Below, in pieces: positions 32,945 to 44,248 of a DNA stretch of 64,000 nt. How positions within the stretch are numbered: position 1 is the stretch's first letter; every line of letters begins with the position of its first letter. The DNA lies in NCBI GenBank assembly GCA_034359265.1, contig CP136895.1, positions 43,852,001-43,916,000 of the forward strand. Reading direction: 5' to 3'. The position numbers were made by a program, and so were the translations under genes. This DNA is from Canna indica (lineage: Eukaryota; Streptophyta; Magnoliopsida; Zingiberales; Cannaceae). Under the pieces are notes generated by a model. That model saw only the letters and a program-made list of their open reading frames with translations. It was not told the origin of the DNA and did not search any database.

Positions 32945-33150
32945 AACTCTTCCCCTCCGACAAAACCCCACATCCCTTTCTTTTCTCCAGTCGTGCGTCC
33001 GCGACACCTCCCCTCCGACCAAATCTCGCGCCCCTTTATTTTCTCCAGCCGTGGCACTTCCCCTCCTACCAAATCCCGCGCCCCTTCCTTTTTTCCGGCC
33101 GCGACATTTCTATCGACCAAAATTTTGTGCCCCTTTCACTTCTCCAACCC
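32945..33150. repeat. Tandem repeat, about four ~50-bp units
   Basis: Units of the type CCCCTTT-TTTTCTCCAGCCGTG-ACTTCCCCTCC-ACCAAATCCCGCG follow one another with substitutions. They create long incidental ORFs in several frames on both strands. Confidence 0.8.
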
Positions 33151-33299
33151 GGGATGTGGCTGGTGTCTGCTCCATTTTGATCCTTTTAGCTCTCGCCATT
33201 GAGCATGCCTTACATTGGTTAACCCTGGTTTGTAGCCATCTCTTCCCCTCTCTCTTTTCTACCTTAATCCGTGGCGAAATGCTCATCTTGTGTAGGTGT

Positions 33300-34355
33300 T
33301 TTCACTAGTTGCTCAAGAGGAGGAAGTGGAAAACCCTCAACCAGGCTCTCAACCATGTCAAAGTAGGCCAGTTTAAGAATGTAGTGTGGAACTATTGCTT
33401 GTTGGTTTCGTTTTGGTTTGTCTCATTTTTTCTTGTTTCTTTTTCTTTTCCTTTTTGTGTCTGTGAGAACAAAACTTAGAAATTTAAGGTTCATGTCCTT
33501 GCTGCTGACTGTTGCTAAGCAACATATCTCGAAGATTTGCATACCAACAGGTTTGGGGGACTCATTTCTCCCATGCAAGGATGCTACTTCGCCACAAGGA
33601 CGATTCACGAGCTAGTTTTTATTTTTTTGCAGAGAAAGATATCTCTGGTTTCCTCTCTGATTTTTTGTGTTTTTTTCTATTGTGTGCATGTTTGCCTCTG
33701 TACTCAATCTTCTCATGTATTATTGTCAAGTTTTGCTTTAGTTTTTCTTTCAGTTTATCTGGAGAAAGCTTTACACAGGCCAGGGCAAGTCAGATGGTGA
33801 GAAAAAAATAGACTCGCTGAATTTTTGAACTATATGCTAGTTGAGCTTCTACAATACCTAGTCCTTCCCTAATATCGATTAGTTGATTAGATTGGAATTT
33901 TGCCCGTTTAGCAAATTTGAGAAAATGCTAGATGGTTACAAACTCGAGGCATCTATACCAGCTACCCTTTTCTCTTGGAAAGACTTGAGAAGTGATAAAG
34001 TAGGAAATACAATGACAACTCTCTTTCTCCAAGGTCAACTCTCTTTCTCTATATTCCCTTCTCTGTCAATACATTGGCATCCAAGACTACAGACTGGTTG
34101 TGATTGGCTTCAATGGGAGCCTCTCCGTTCCCTAAAAATCAGTGGTAAATGATTCAGCAAAAAGGGAAGAAGATGCAGATGCATCCTATATTGGCCATCT
34201 CCTTTTTCGGCCCATCAGCTTATTCCCTAAATAAGAATGCAGATGTGCTGGTTTCCTTTTCATGCACATCTCCCATTTTGACATTTCTTCCATTTAAATC
34301 ATTTAAACTGTTTTACATTTCTTGAGCAGTAATTTAAACCTTTATACATTTTTAA
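33300..34355. other. Unassigned interior of the capturing element
   Basis: Contains exon-like stretches (for example LLKRRKWKTLNQALNHVK in one frame near 33310-33365) that I could not assign to a family. They may be further captured exons or chance. Confidence 0.35.
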
Positions 34356-34360
34356 GCAAG

Positions 34361-36398
34361 TTGTTGTTGCTTATGGTGCTGAAACTCTGAAAGTGATAGA
34401 TCTTTTGGAGTTCCTGGGGAAGTAAGTTGCTCTTCGTAACTTAATTCACATTTATGTGCTTTTCAATGGATAGGTTGAACTCATAATGAAGTGGTGCACA
34501 AGTCTTGTTTATTTTTTTATAATATATTAACCAAAAAATAAGTTTATTAGTTGTTTGAGATTTTTAAACCTACAGCTTGTAGAATTTTGATAGATATGCA
34601 AACCCTTGTTGTTTGATGGAAGAATAAAAAGCCTAGATCTAATCAGTGCCCTCCACCCAAACACGCACTGAAACATAGCAACTGGAATTATGATATTAGC
34701 TCAACATTTAAAAACATTTAGTTAGAGGCTTGAATTCGGGCTTGTCATGGCACATCACATGCAGCAGATTTCAATTTATTCTCATCATCATCGTCATCAT
34801 CATCTTTATTTTTGTTGTAGGATATGGCAAGAATTTACTCAGCTAGAGAGTTTGTATGGTGGTACAATGGGCACCCTGACTGCCGTAAGATGGCACTTGA
34901 TCTGAAGAGCACAGATACAGCTGTAGTGCTTGGGCACGGATAGAGTAGTTCTATTTCTAGATCTAACATGATTGTTAAGTTAGCTTGAATTTTCAAGTGT
35001 TGATCCTATTCTAAACTGTATTCCTTGTATTTCAATTCTTTTCTTGCTTCATTTTAGTACCTATGCCCTGGCTTCACTACAAGAAAAGAGTCTTTTAAGG
35101 GCGCAATTCTAGGGACACTTTTATTAGTATTGCCAATTTTTTTAAAACCCTCATTATTTGGGATGCTTTAAAAAGTGTCATTTTTTCAACTACAATTAGG
35201 GACACATTTTAACATAGCGTTTCAATTTTTTTTTCAACTAGGGACGCTTTATTTTGAGCGTCTCAAAAATTAGGGACGCGTTTTTTTCATGGCGTCTCAA
35301 TTTTCCCAATTAGGGACACATTTTTCCAAAGCATCTTAATTTGATTATATGAGATGCAACAATAGTCCCACATTAAAAAGTTCTCAAAATGGACTTGACT
35401 ATTTGATTATAAATATGGATGCATGTATATGCATAACTCAAAACATAAAATGTGCAAGCCTAATTGGTTCTAGAAAGTTAATGCTCGGCCCAGGCTCTGA
35501 GTAAAATATAATTGAGTTGAGCTGTGCCAAGGCCTAGCTCAGGCTTGGCTTCTTTGCTTAATTTCACCCCTAAGCGCAACTATAAAGCGTTTTCGTCAAA
35601 AATCACTGACACCATTAATAAAAACATCGCGAGTTGCATTGGAGATGCAACTAAAATGCGTCTCTGCTAGAAATCACCGGCACCGGGCCTTTGCGTCTCA
35701 AATATTTTTCGGGACATAATGATTTGAGATGCTTGTAAATGACGTTTGTGAGTTAATTAGTGATACAAAAGAGCGTCCTTAAGAGAAAAAAATGATGTCC
35801 CAATCTGTTCAATTTGTTGTAGTGCTTCCATCCCTTTATGCCTTATTTTTTTAGTTTTCCTCACTTTCGTTAGCAATCTCTTGCCGGCCTTGAATGTGTT
35901 TCATGTACGTATTATTTGCATTTAATTTGCATAAATCAATGCTTTCTCTCATCCAAGAGGTACAACCACCCTAATTCACATTCAATGCCAGCCTTGAATG
36001 TGAATTCTTATTAGTTGACTTTGTTAAACTTTTTCCTTTTTTGACCATGTTGATAATCACTTCTCTTATTTTCTTAGGGTGATTTTATTCATGGTGTTTC
36101 CATCATATGATTTCAGGTATTGTAGCTCTTGATGTTTCACGTATTCTCTTGAGATCTATCAATGAGTTGCAGATGACAGATATTGCTGAAGATGCCTTAG
36201 TTTCTTTTCGTGAGAGTACCATAAGGTTTCTTGCTTAGCTAACAATTTACTTAGTATTATCATTGATGTTCACCTATCAACTTGGACATAGTTTTTATTT
36301 GTTAATTCTTCTTGCCAAAGAAAGATTAATTGCTTGGTTGGGAGGCGAGGCCCAGCACAGGTAGCTTGCACTGCAAAGGAACTGTGTGAAATTCTTGT
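34361..36398 (+). pseudogene. Mitochondrial adrenodoxin/ferredoxin-NADP reductase-like, captured exons
   Basis: Exon-like blocks in gene order: (a) 34361-34431, VVVAYGAE, then after an 8-base duplication DRSLGVPGE-type sequence; (b) 34821-34939, MARIYSAREFVWWYNGHPDC and LDLKSTDTAVVLGHG; (c) 36117-36225, IVALDVSRILLRSINELQMT and DIAEDALVSFRESTIR; (d) about 36332-36398, LVGRRGPAQ-VACTAKELCEIL. This is the FAD/NADPH-binding middle of the mitochondrial reductase family that passes electrons to ferredoxin. Block (a) is frameshifted by a duplicated CTGAAA, the GQGNV nucleotide-binding motif reads GHGIV, and the splice donor after (b) is mutated (GATAGAG). Introns are retained, so the capture was at DNA level. 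A 750-bp CACTA element sits in the intron between (b) and (c). Confidence 0.82.
35075..35824. mobile_element. Nested non-autonomous CACTA element (750 bp, TSD CTT)
   Basis: CACTACAAGAAAAGAGTC at the left, and TTTGTTGTAGTG at the right (reverse complement CACTACAACAAA). CTT duplicated at 35072-35074 and 35825-35827. Subterminal repeats of the type TAGGGACGC/GAGCGTCTC (about 35200-35330) and inverted counterparts near 35640-35790. No ORF. Confidence 0.92.
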
Positions 36399-36706
36399 AG
36401 ATTTCTTCTTTGGATGTCCAATTTCTCAATAATTGACAAGTAGATTATGTAGTCTCTAGAAGTTTGAGTATTGTACATTTATTGCTGATAATTTTCTTGA
36501 ATCCTCTTCTTTTATTGTTTTCTATTCGCTCCTTTATACAGTATACAGTTATCTAATGATATATTGAATAGATTTAAAAAGATATGCATGTATCGTAACA
36601 TCAACGATCTTTTTACAAAAAGTTAGATGCACACTAAGAGGTTCAATATATCTCCTCTTTTTATTTGGTAAATAATTTTAAGGGAGTTCATTATATACAC
36701 TTTCAG

Positions 36707-36783
36707 GTTCTTGATGCCTTATCAACTTGCCGGTCGTTCTTTAACAAGAATGCACATCTATGCTATGCCACCTTGATATTGAA
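36707..36783 (+). other. Exon-like block, gene unidentified
   Basis: Bounded by a good acceptor (TTTCAG) and donor (GTAAGTA), open in one frame (VLDALSTCRSFFNKNAHLCY then ATLILK). It may belong to a third captured gene or a later exon; I do not recognise the family. Confidence 0.4.
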
Positions 36784-38517
36784 GTAAGTATTACTTTTAA
36801 CTTTATGAAGAAACTCTCATGTCCATCATTTTGGTTTTAGATTGACTTTATGGAGTTAAGGTTTGTTGAATGATTGAAATAAATCTTCATTCGATACCAT
36901 TTTGATCTCCCTTCATGTTCACCATGCTATGGTTGTCTTGAATTCTACATCTCCAAGACAAAAAGCCTCATGGTGCATTTCAATAGAATTTATGATATCT
37001 ACTTTTAGTAATCTTTGTACAATCTTTTTCTTTTTTCTTTTTCTGAAATGTCGACGAATACTTTGAGAAATGTCCACCTTTTTGAGGAAATGAAGGAAAA
37101 TCTTGAAAGCCATGGTGGACCACTAGATTGCATTGTAAGCATGCTTTTGCATAATGTACTCTTGCATCTTGCAATTAACAATTAGAATGATTGGGACCAC
37201 AAAGCCTCAATTTACATATGTTGCTTTTGAACACATCTATTGAAGTTTGCTTGTGTCATATCTTCCAATAGCATCATAGTTGAGTTTTTGTGATCCAATT
37301 TATGTAACGGAGTAGATTTTCTTTGTGATGAGCAGCATAAGGAAGATACATTATTGGTATTAGAAATCTAGCATGAGTTGTGATTGTATTCTAAACACAC
37401 TAACCATGCTAGATCTTTAGAGTGTTTTGTGTGGAATTCACATGCTAAAATCCAGTCTGTGTTTGTGGTGCACGTACTCGATATTTTTCTTGTACGTCTT
37501 TCTTTTATATCTCTGTAAATATATGCAAATTTAAACGGTTTTTTAATGATTTTTTGTGAACAAAATGACGTTACATTTATATGCATTGATATTAAGTTCT
37601 TCATTAAAATATAATTATTTTTATTATTCAGTTCTGGAATTTGAACTTAAAGGGTGAGAGCATTGGAAGATTTCATAACAAGCTAGCTATTTTTATTTTA
37701 GAAGACAATACTTAATATACTTTTGTTGTCTATAACAAGCTAGCTATTGTGTACACAATACTTAATCCACTTTTGTTGATATTTAATAAGTTTGAATTAA
37801 TGTTATGTTTTAGTAATTTGGGTTTATGTAATGTACTCTTGATTTAATATAAAAATGTTCTTTAAATATTGATCTATGTTAATATTTCAGTATGACAAGC
37901 TGAGAACCTACTTTTGTGACAAGCTTAGATTAAACCTACTTTCGTAGTGACAATACTCTTTTTAGTGATAGATCACGGTTTGAAAAAGCTGTATAAGTAT
38001 ATATGATAACTAAACAATACTGCCATTGTAGATTTAAAATGCTGAGAACCTACTTTCGTGACAAGCTGAGAACCTACTTTCGTGACAAGCTTAAATTGAA
38101 CCTACTTTCACTATGAAAGATTTAAAATGCTCTATTTAGTGACAGATCACGATTTGAAAAAGCTGTATAAGTATATTTGATAACTAAACAATACTGCTAT
38201 TGTAGAAACAAGTCAAGCATGCTATAACAAATCAATAATAACGGTTTGAAAATGCTATATAAATATATATGATAACAAACTATTATTGCTATTGTAGAAA
38301 GAAGTACTAGTAGATTATGAATGAGATAACAAACTAATCATAACAGATACAAAATGTCATAAAATAACATTCATATAGTGTTCGCAATTGCATTCCCAAA
38401 AATGCTATTGTAACCTCCCTACATAAGATAGCTTGTAATTTGACAGCGTTTTGGATAATGCTATACACTACCTATGATAGCGTTCAATGCATGCTATTAA
38501 AGACTATTATTGTAGTG

Positions 38518-39096
38518 TTGAGATATTTGAAAGACACGGTTGCCTCAGGATTATGGTATCCATGTAATGCATCTTTTGATTTAATTAGTTTTTCGGATGC
38601 CGATTTTGCCGGGCGTAAAGTAGATAGAAAAAGCACTAGTGGGTATTGTCAATTCCTAAGGATGAGTTTTGTTTTTTGGTTTTCAAAAAAACAAAATTCG
38701 ATTGCACTTTCAACTACCAAAGTGGAATACATCGATGTGGCTAGTTCTTGTGCACAAGTCATTTGAATGAAACAAACTCTTTTAGATTATGGACTTAAGT
38801 ATTCATGTATATCCATACATTGTGATAATATTAGTGCAATTAATTTAATGAAAAATCTAATTTTACACTCTAGGACCAAGCACATTGATCTAAGGCACCA
38901 CTTTCTTAGGGTTAATGTAGCTAAGGGAAATATATCCGTGGAATTTGTATCCACCGACAAGCAACTTGCGAATATATTCACAAAACCCTTAAATGAAGAA
39001 AGCTTTACAAATTTAAGAATGCAATTAGGGATTTGTGCTTTTCCAAGTGTTCAAACTTTCAAAATTTACATGCTTTTTGAAAATAATTGCATCTAA
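38518..39096 (+). pseudogene. Sirevirus A RNase H and pol C-terminus
   Basis: Continues the RT after the insertion. LWYPCNASFDLISFSDADFA, DRKSTSGYCQFL, SKKQNSIALSTTKVEYI (RNase H landmarks), then after a TGA at 38764-38766 LLDYGLKYSCISIHCDNISA, NLILHSRTKHIDLRHHFLR and FTKPLNEESF, ending near 39096. The single TGA in the middle replaces a Trp position of the family (CQVIWMKQ type). Confidence 0.9.
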
Positions 39097-39285
39097 TGTA
39101 GTATCATCACACTTATGTATTGCCTTGTAATGGGTCTTTACGACTTATCGATGTTTGTCTTCTATAAGCTTACATTGATAGAAAGGACTATAGTGGTAGA
39201 TGATACTCGATTTTATGTTTTTCTCGATTTTATTGATGAAACTCATTAATAGTACCTTAGTTCTTGCCCTTTTTGATTGATGTCA

Positions 39286-39487
39286 AAAGGGGGAGAAAAG
39301 ACAAGGTCACAAGTGTTTTATGATGCATATAGATAGGGGGAGTTATAGGCATGATATGCATATTTATAGGGGGAGAATATGTGAAGCTGCAAAATAGGTT
39401 GTGCATGCCTTAACTCAAACTCACAAATAGTACTTAGAGTTTTATAGAATTTGATGTCTTGTTTGTCATCATCAAAAAGGGGAAGAT
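39286..39487 (+). other. Multiple polypurine tracts of Sirevirus A
   Basis: AAAAGGGGGAGAAAAG (39287-39302), ATAGGGGGAG (about 39335), ATAGGGGGAG (about 39367) and AAAAAGGGGAAGA (39474-39486), the last one directly before the LTR start. Repeated PPT-like motifs in the 3' untranslated region are a known trait of Sireviruses. Confidence 0.85.
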
Positions 39488-39508
39488 TTTTGGCCCAAGG
39501 ATTCCCTT

Positions 39509-40970
39509 GGTTGGAGAAATGGCAACACTAGAGGCGGGGGGGGGGGGGGGGGGGGTGAATAGTGTGTTTACTAATCGATTTGCCTAATTCGATTTTAATC
39601 GTTTCTCAAATCGTTTAGGCAATATGCAATCTTGCAATTAAATGCGGAAGCAAGATAAAATAATTAAGCGCAAACAAATATAGCAATGCAAATACAAGAT
39701 TTATAGTGGTTCGGCCCCAATGCCTACTCCACTACCTAAGCACCCCCCCGCTTAGGATTTCCAAACTAAGTTTTACTAGATTAATACTCGTTTCCCTTAC
39801 ACAGAGCACTTTGACTCGAAGAGTCGCACTCTCAACCTAAGGCACTTCCACACCTGGAACTCTCCGCCTTCATACCGAGAGCACTCTTCCACCTCAACCC
39901 TAAGGGACAACTTACTTAATCCTAGTAAAACTACGTTTATACAAGTGGCTTTACTCCTTCTACACCGAGGATATCACTTCACACAACAAGACCTATCACC
40001 CGGTCTTCACACGCATAAATTCAAAAATAGTTTCAAATAATAGTTAAAAATACAAGTGAAAAGAGCTTAAAATAAAACCAAGAGTTCGTAATATTTTCCA
40101 AGCCTTAAAACCTCCAACTCGCCAGAACATGAATCTTGAGTCGAAGCAGAGTTGAGGAGCAAACGTCGCTTGAAGAAGAACTCGACAGAAGAGCAGAGCG
40201 CACTGCAATTGATCGTTGGAAGACTTAAATCACTTCTAAAATCCTTAATTAAATCTGTAAGAGTGAAGGAAGAGCTTTAGAGAAGTTAGATGAAAGATAT
40301 TTATAGCCTCTCAATGAAACGGCAGCTCAACGGATAGAAAACTATCCGCTGCAGATGCTCGGTCGATTGGTCGGTCGATCGACCGCTCAAAGCGACCGCC
40401 GCTTATTGTCTCTGTGCGGTCGATCGATGGGTCGACTGCCAGACACAAATCACCCGATCCCACATTCGGTCGACCCATCGGTCGACCGACTCATGGAGCT
40501 TGGGTCGCACGATTGCGCGATTCTTAATTTGGTCGACCGATGAGCATTCTGCTCATTTTAGGCCTCTGTCGGTTGACCGACCGGTCGTCCGAAGTAGCCA
40601 CTATCGGTTTTTGGCAGTGTTCGGTCGACCGAATTGGCTACTGCCAATTACTTACACTATTTGGTCGACCGCCCGATCGATCGAACCTAGGCTAAAATTT
40701 ATATTTCAGCCGATTTTCTTCCGTGCTTTGTTTTCGAGTTCCGTATTTCAACGACCATCAACTTGGAGAGGTTTCATGTGATCTTTGAGCTCGTCCAAGA
40801 TGACTTTGGTGCTCATGTTGATCTTTGAGAAATTTTGCGACGAACCCGAGCGCGACAATCAATGTCCTTCCGATTTATCAATTTCTCCGACGAAATATTA
40901 GTTCCATGTTTGTTATCATCAAAACCGAGATTAAGTGATTAAGACCAAGGTTGAAAAGCTAAATCCAACA
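39509..40970 (-). repeat. 3' LTR of Sirevirus B (1462 bp)
   Basis: Minus orientation, ends CCAACA at 40970. Contains a run of about 20 G (39536-39555) near the U5 end, a palindrome cluster (about 40355-40690), and a TATA box (40298-40305, minus). A segment present in the 5' LTR (about 47020-47085) is missing here around 40885, between copies of ATTTCTC. Confidence 0.92.
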
Positions 40971-41180
40971 ATCTTCCCCTTTTTTGATGATGACAAACAT
41001 CCTTAAGAAAATATATACATTAAAGCATAGATGATATCATCTAAGGGATTTCTCCCCCTATCAGCATGCATATCTATGAAAGTAAACTCCCCCTATCTAT
41101 ATGCATGGATCTCCTATATTTTCCTCTCCTTTACCTATAAATTTCTCCCCATTTTTCTTATACTTTTCTCCCCCTTTTAA
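40971..41180 (-). other. Polypurine tracts of Sirevirus B
   Basis: On the minus strand AAAAAAGGGGAAGAT adjoins the LTR (40971-40985). Further tracts (AGGGGGAG types) lie near 41050, 41085, 41145 and 41170, mirroring the multi-PPT layout of Sirevirus A. Confidence 0.85.
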
Positions 41181-44100
41181 CATCAATCAAAAAGGGCAAG
41201 AAATGTCAATCTAGACAAAGGGATGAAAAACAAATATATATATATATTCATGAAGTTGAGACTCTAAAGTTTATTTTTCAAGAAACATGAAAATCTCAAC
41301 CAAAGGGATGGAGAACAAAATGTTTAATATGAAACTTAATTCATACATGATATGTTCAAAACTAAGTATTTGGATTCAAAATTAAATCAGGTTTGTTCTC
41401 ATATCTTTTTTTATGACATTTTTAGATTTCATTTAAACTTTCAAAATATCAAGATATGGTCATTTAAATCATGTATATCAAGTTTGAATTGAAAACTAAT
41501 GTCATTTGATTCAAATTTTCAACTTAGCACAGTTTCATTCGAATTAAGCATGAAAGTATGAAAATGGCTAAGTATCAAGATTTGCTATCTACTCATGTTT
41601 TCTTTATCTTAGGCATCTAGACATCAAACATGAGAGAATGTAAGTCTATGAATCAAGTTTGGGCTTAAGATGAAATTTTTAAGTTACTTTGTTGACTTAG
41701 GTCAAGGTATATACTTCTAGTTTTCACAAATCATATTTTTGACGAAAAATATTTGATATCAATTGTTGGGTGAAAATTTTGATACCAATTGATGAATGGT
41801 CATTTGAAATGCATGTATCAAGTTTGAATTCAAAGTGAATTTTCTAAGTTCATTTTTCATCCTATATTAATTTTAATAAGCAAATGGATATTTCTAGCTA
41901 TCATCCAAGATATCAAAATCATTTCTAGGAATGATTTTACTCAAGAAATTATGTGAATGATATTAGAAATGGAATCCAAATGACATGCACAAAGTTTCAT
42001 TTGAAGTTTTTTGAAGAAAAATCAAAGTATTGGAAAGATTGATATTTCAAATAAGTGATACTTTGTGTTTTCGAAATCCGACTTCAAAATTCCATTTTAA
42101 ATCAGATTCTTGATGAAACTTTTGAAATTTTTACTGATAAAACTAGATTTTTCAGTGAATGTGCAGTTTCAAGAATCGTCTGAAAATGATTTTTCTATAC
42201 TTCTCCAGAAATAATTGAAATTGATACCAATTGTAGGTTGAAATGGTATTTTTGTAATTTTCAGTTATTCTTAAAACTTCTTCAATTTTCATTCAAACTT
42301 TCATGACACCACATGATGGTCATATAAAGAGCATATGTCAAGTTTGAAATGAAAATTATGTCCTTAAGTCAAGATATCAACCTAGCATGGTTTCATTCAA
42401 AACTAAATTAGTTTTTATAAAACTTGCTAAGTTTTAATCTTAACATTTACTCATGATTTTTCAAACTTAAACCTATGGATACCTAACATGAGTAAATCTA
42501 AATATGTTCCCTAAATATGGATTGAAAATAAAACATCTATGTCAATTTTTGACTTGGGTCAACTTTGTTCAAAAGAGGTACATGAATTGACCTCTATTGT
42601 CATTTTATCCATATACATATGAATTTTTCACTCTAAGTGCTTGGAAACATGTCATATCTATTCCTAAACATGTTTATGAAGTTTGGACTTAAAATGAAAT
42701 GCCCAAGTCGATTTATTGACTTGAGCCCAACTTTTCAAGCTTAAGTCCCCTAAAGTGATATACCAATTGTATTTGATCATCTAGAAATGAATTTTCAAGT
42801 TTTAAATATCTAGACTCATGTGATATGTGTATCTAAACATGTTTGTTTAATTTTCAACTTAAAGTGAAGACTCTAAAGAAAAATTTTAACCTAGTCCGAT
42901 TTCATAAATATCATGATATCATGAAATGAGCTAAGTTATCAAAAAATTTCTTACTCATGAAAATTCAAATATTTATCATGCATAATCAATCAGGAGCATA
43001 GAGAAATCATTTAAGCATAGGTATTCAAATATTTTTTGCAAAATTAAATCCATACCTTAGTCTTAGAGATTTTACCCAACTTTTCATTTCCTTTTTCATT
43101 TTCTTTTAGATAGCATAGCCTTTCATTAACATTCACAACTTGCAAGTAGATTTCATTAGTAGCATAATGAAATAATATGCCTACTAGCAAGCTAACATAC
43201 TAAATAGCAAATGTTCAATACAAAGATTCATTAAAAAAAAATTAACCTATGCTAGATAGAAAAGATTCATTTTAATGAGGATATCATGATATCAATATGA
43301 ATCTAAGTGATCTTAAGATGTGAAACATTTGAGGGATAAGGTCCCTAAACATGTTTAACTAGTTTGGACTTAAAGGAATGTCTCTAATAGTAAGTATAAA
43401 CCTAGAGCAAGTTTCATTCAATGAAATTGCCTAAGTACTAAAGTTCTACCTACTCATGAGAAATCAAGAATTTTACATGTAATTACTATCATGAGTATAG
43501 AGACATAATTTAAGCTTAAATATTTAGGTATAACACTAAGATTTTGAATTTATCCAAGTTATACCTTATACTTGAAACTTTAGCCAAACAAATCTTTTTC
43601 ATTCACATAGCCTTTCATTCTTAATTACCAATAACTTGCAAGTATACTTCATAAATAGAAAATGAAACCAAATCTACATGCAAGCTATCAAACTAAATAG
43701 CGAAGTGAAAAACCAAGTATCATTTTCAAAATTCAACTTCACTAAATATCATGAATTCATTTTCATATAAATAATTCATGACAAAAAAATGAATCAAGAG
43801 ATCTTAAAATATAAAATTTTGAAAAATAAGATCTCCAACCCTTCCCATTGGTTGAAAATCGAAAGGCCACAATGAGCCTACGATTTAGAACCGCAAGGTC
43901 GCTTGAGCCCATTACAGGCTACATAGGTCTCCGAAGAGATCGAAAAAAAAAATAAAATAAAAAATCAATTGATAAAATAATATCAAGAGCGGTAAGAATC
44001 AACTCAAATTAAACAAGTATCATAAACTCCAACTTGAATGAATTCAAATAAAGTAAAGGAGATGATACCAAATTAACTAGATGCTGATACTTCATATTGA

Positions 44101-44248
44101 AGGCATCCATACGATGCGAAGTTGCAATTTGGATTTGGTGAAGCTTTAAGTCTTCATGCAACTCCCATCAACCATCCTCAACTCATCCTTGTGTGGTTGC
44201 TCCCCCTACAAGAGAATATGAGATTTTTTGTACCCAAATGGCTTTGGG
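40987..44248. repeat. Degenerate ~500-bp tandem array replacing pol in Sirevirus B
   Basis: No coding potential. Motifs recur in a fixed order: AACCTAGCATGGTTTCATT-type (about 41520, 42393, 42890, 43397), then GCTAAGT, then TACTCATGA-type (about 41589, 42448, 42951, 43450), then TTTGGACTTAAAATGAA and TTGACTTGGGTC-type. Spacing is about 500 bp between the last three copies. The units are strongly diverged. Confidence 0.75.

Larger units (their letters stand above)
32539..38517. mobile_element. Gene-capturing CACTA element (5979 bp, TSD TTG)
   Basis: The left end CACTACAACATTTTAGG and the reverse complement of the right end, CACTACAATAATAGTC, share the CACTACAA terminus. TTG flanks both sides (32536-32538, 38518-38520), the 3-bp duplication expected for CACTA. 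Removing the element with one TTG reconnects the Sirevirus A frame, which fixes the boundaries. The right ~600 bp carries subterminal repeats (GAGAACCTACTTTCGTGACA twice near 38045-38090; GATAACTAAACAATACTG twice). No transposase is encoded; instead there are host gene fragments at 32840-32943, 34361-36398 and probably 36707-36783, and a nested CACTA element at 35075-35824. Confidence 0.9.

Noticed and set aside
32599..33120. 173-codon minus-strand ORF and the overlapping 171-codon plus-strand ORF
   Set aside because: Both arise from the pyrimidine-rich tandem repeat next to the GIP1-like exon; low complexity and no domain.
33883..34152. 89-codon plus-strand ORF before the reductase exons
   Set aside because: No recognisable domain, no splice logic linking it to the following exons.
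37081..37135. PPR-like helix reading (HLFEEMKENLESHG)
   Set aside because: A single helix-like reading followed by a stop; one motif is not enough for a pentatricopeptide gene.
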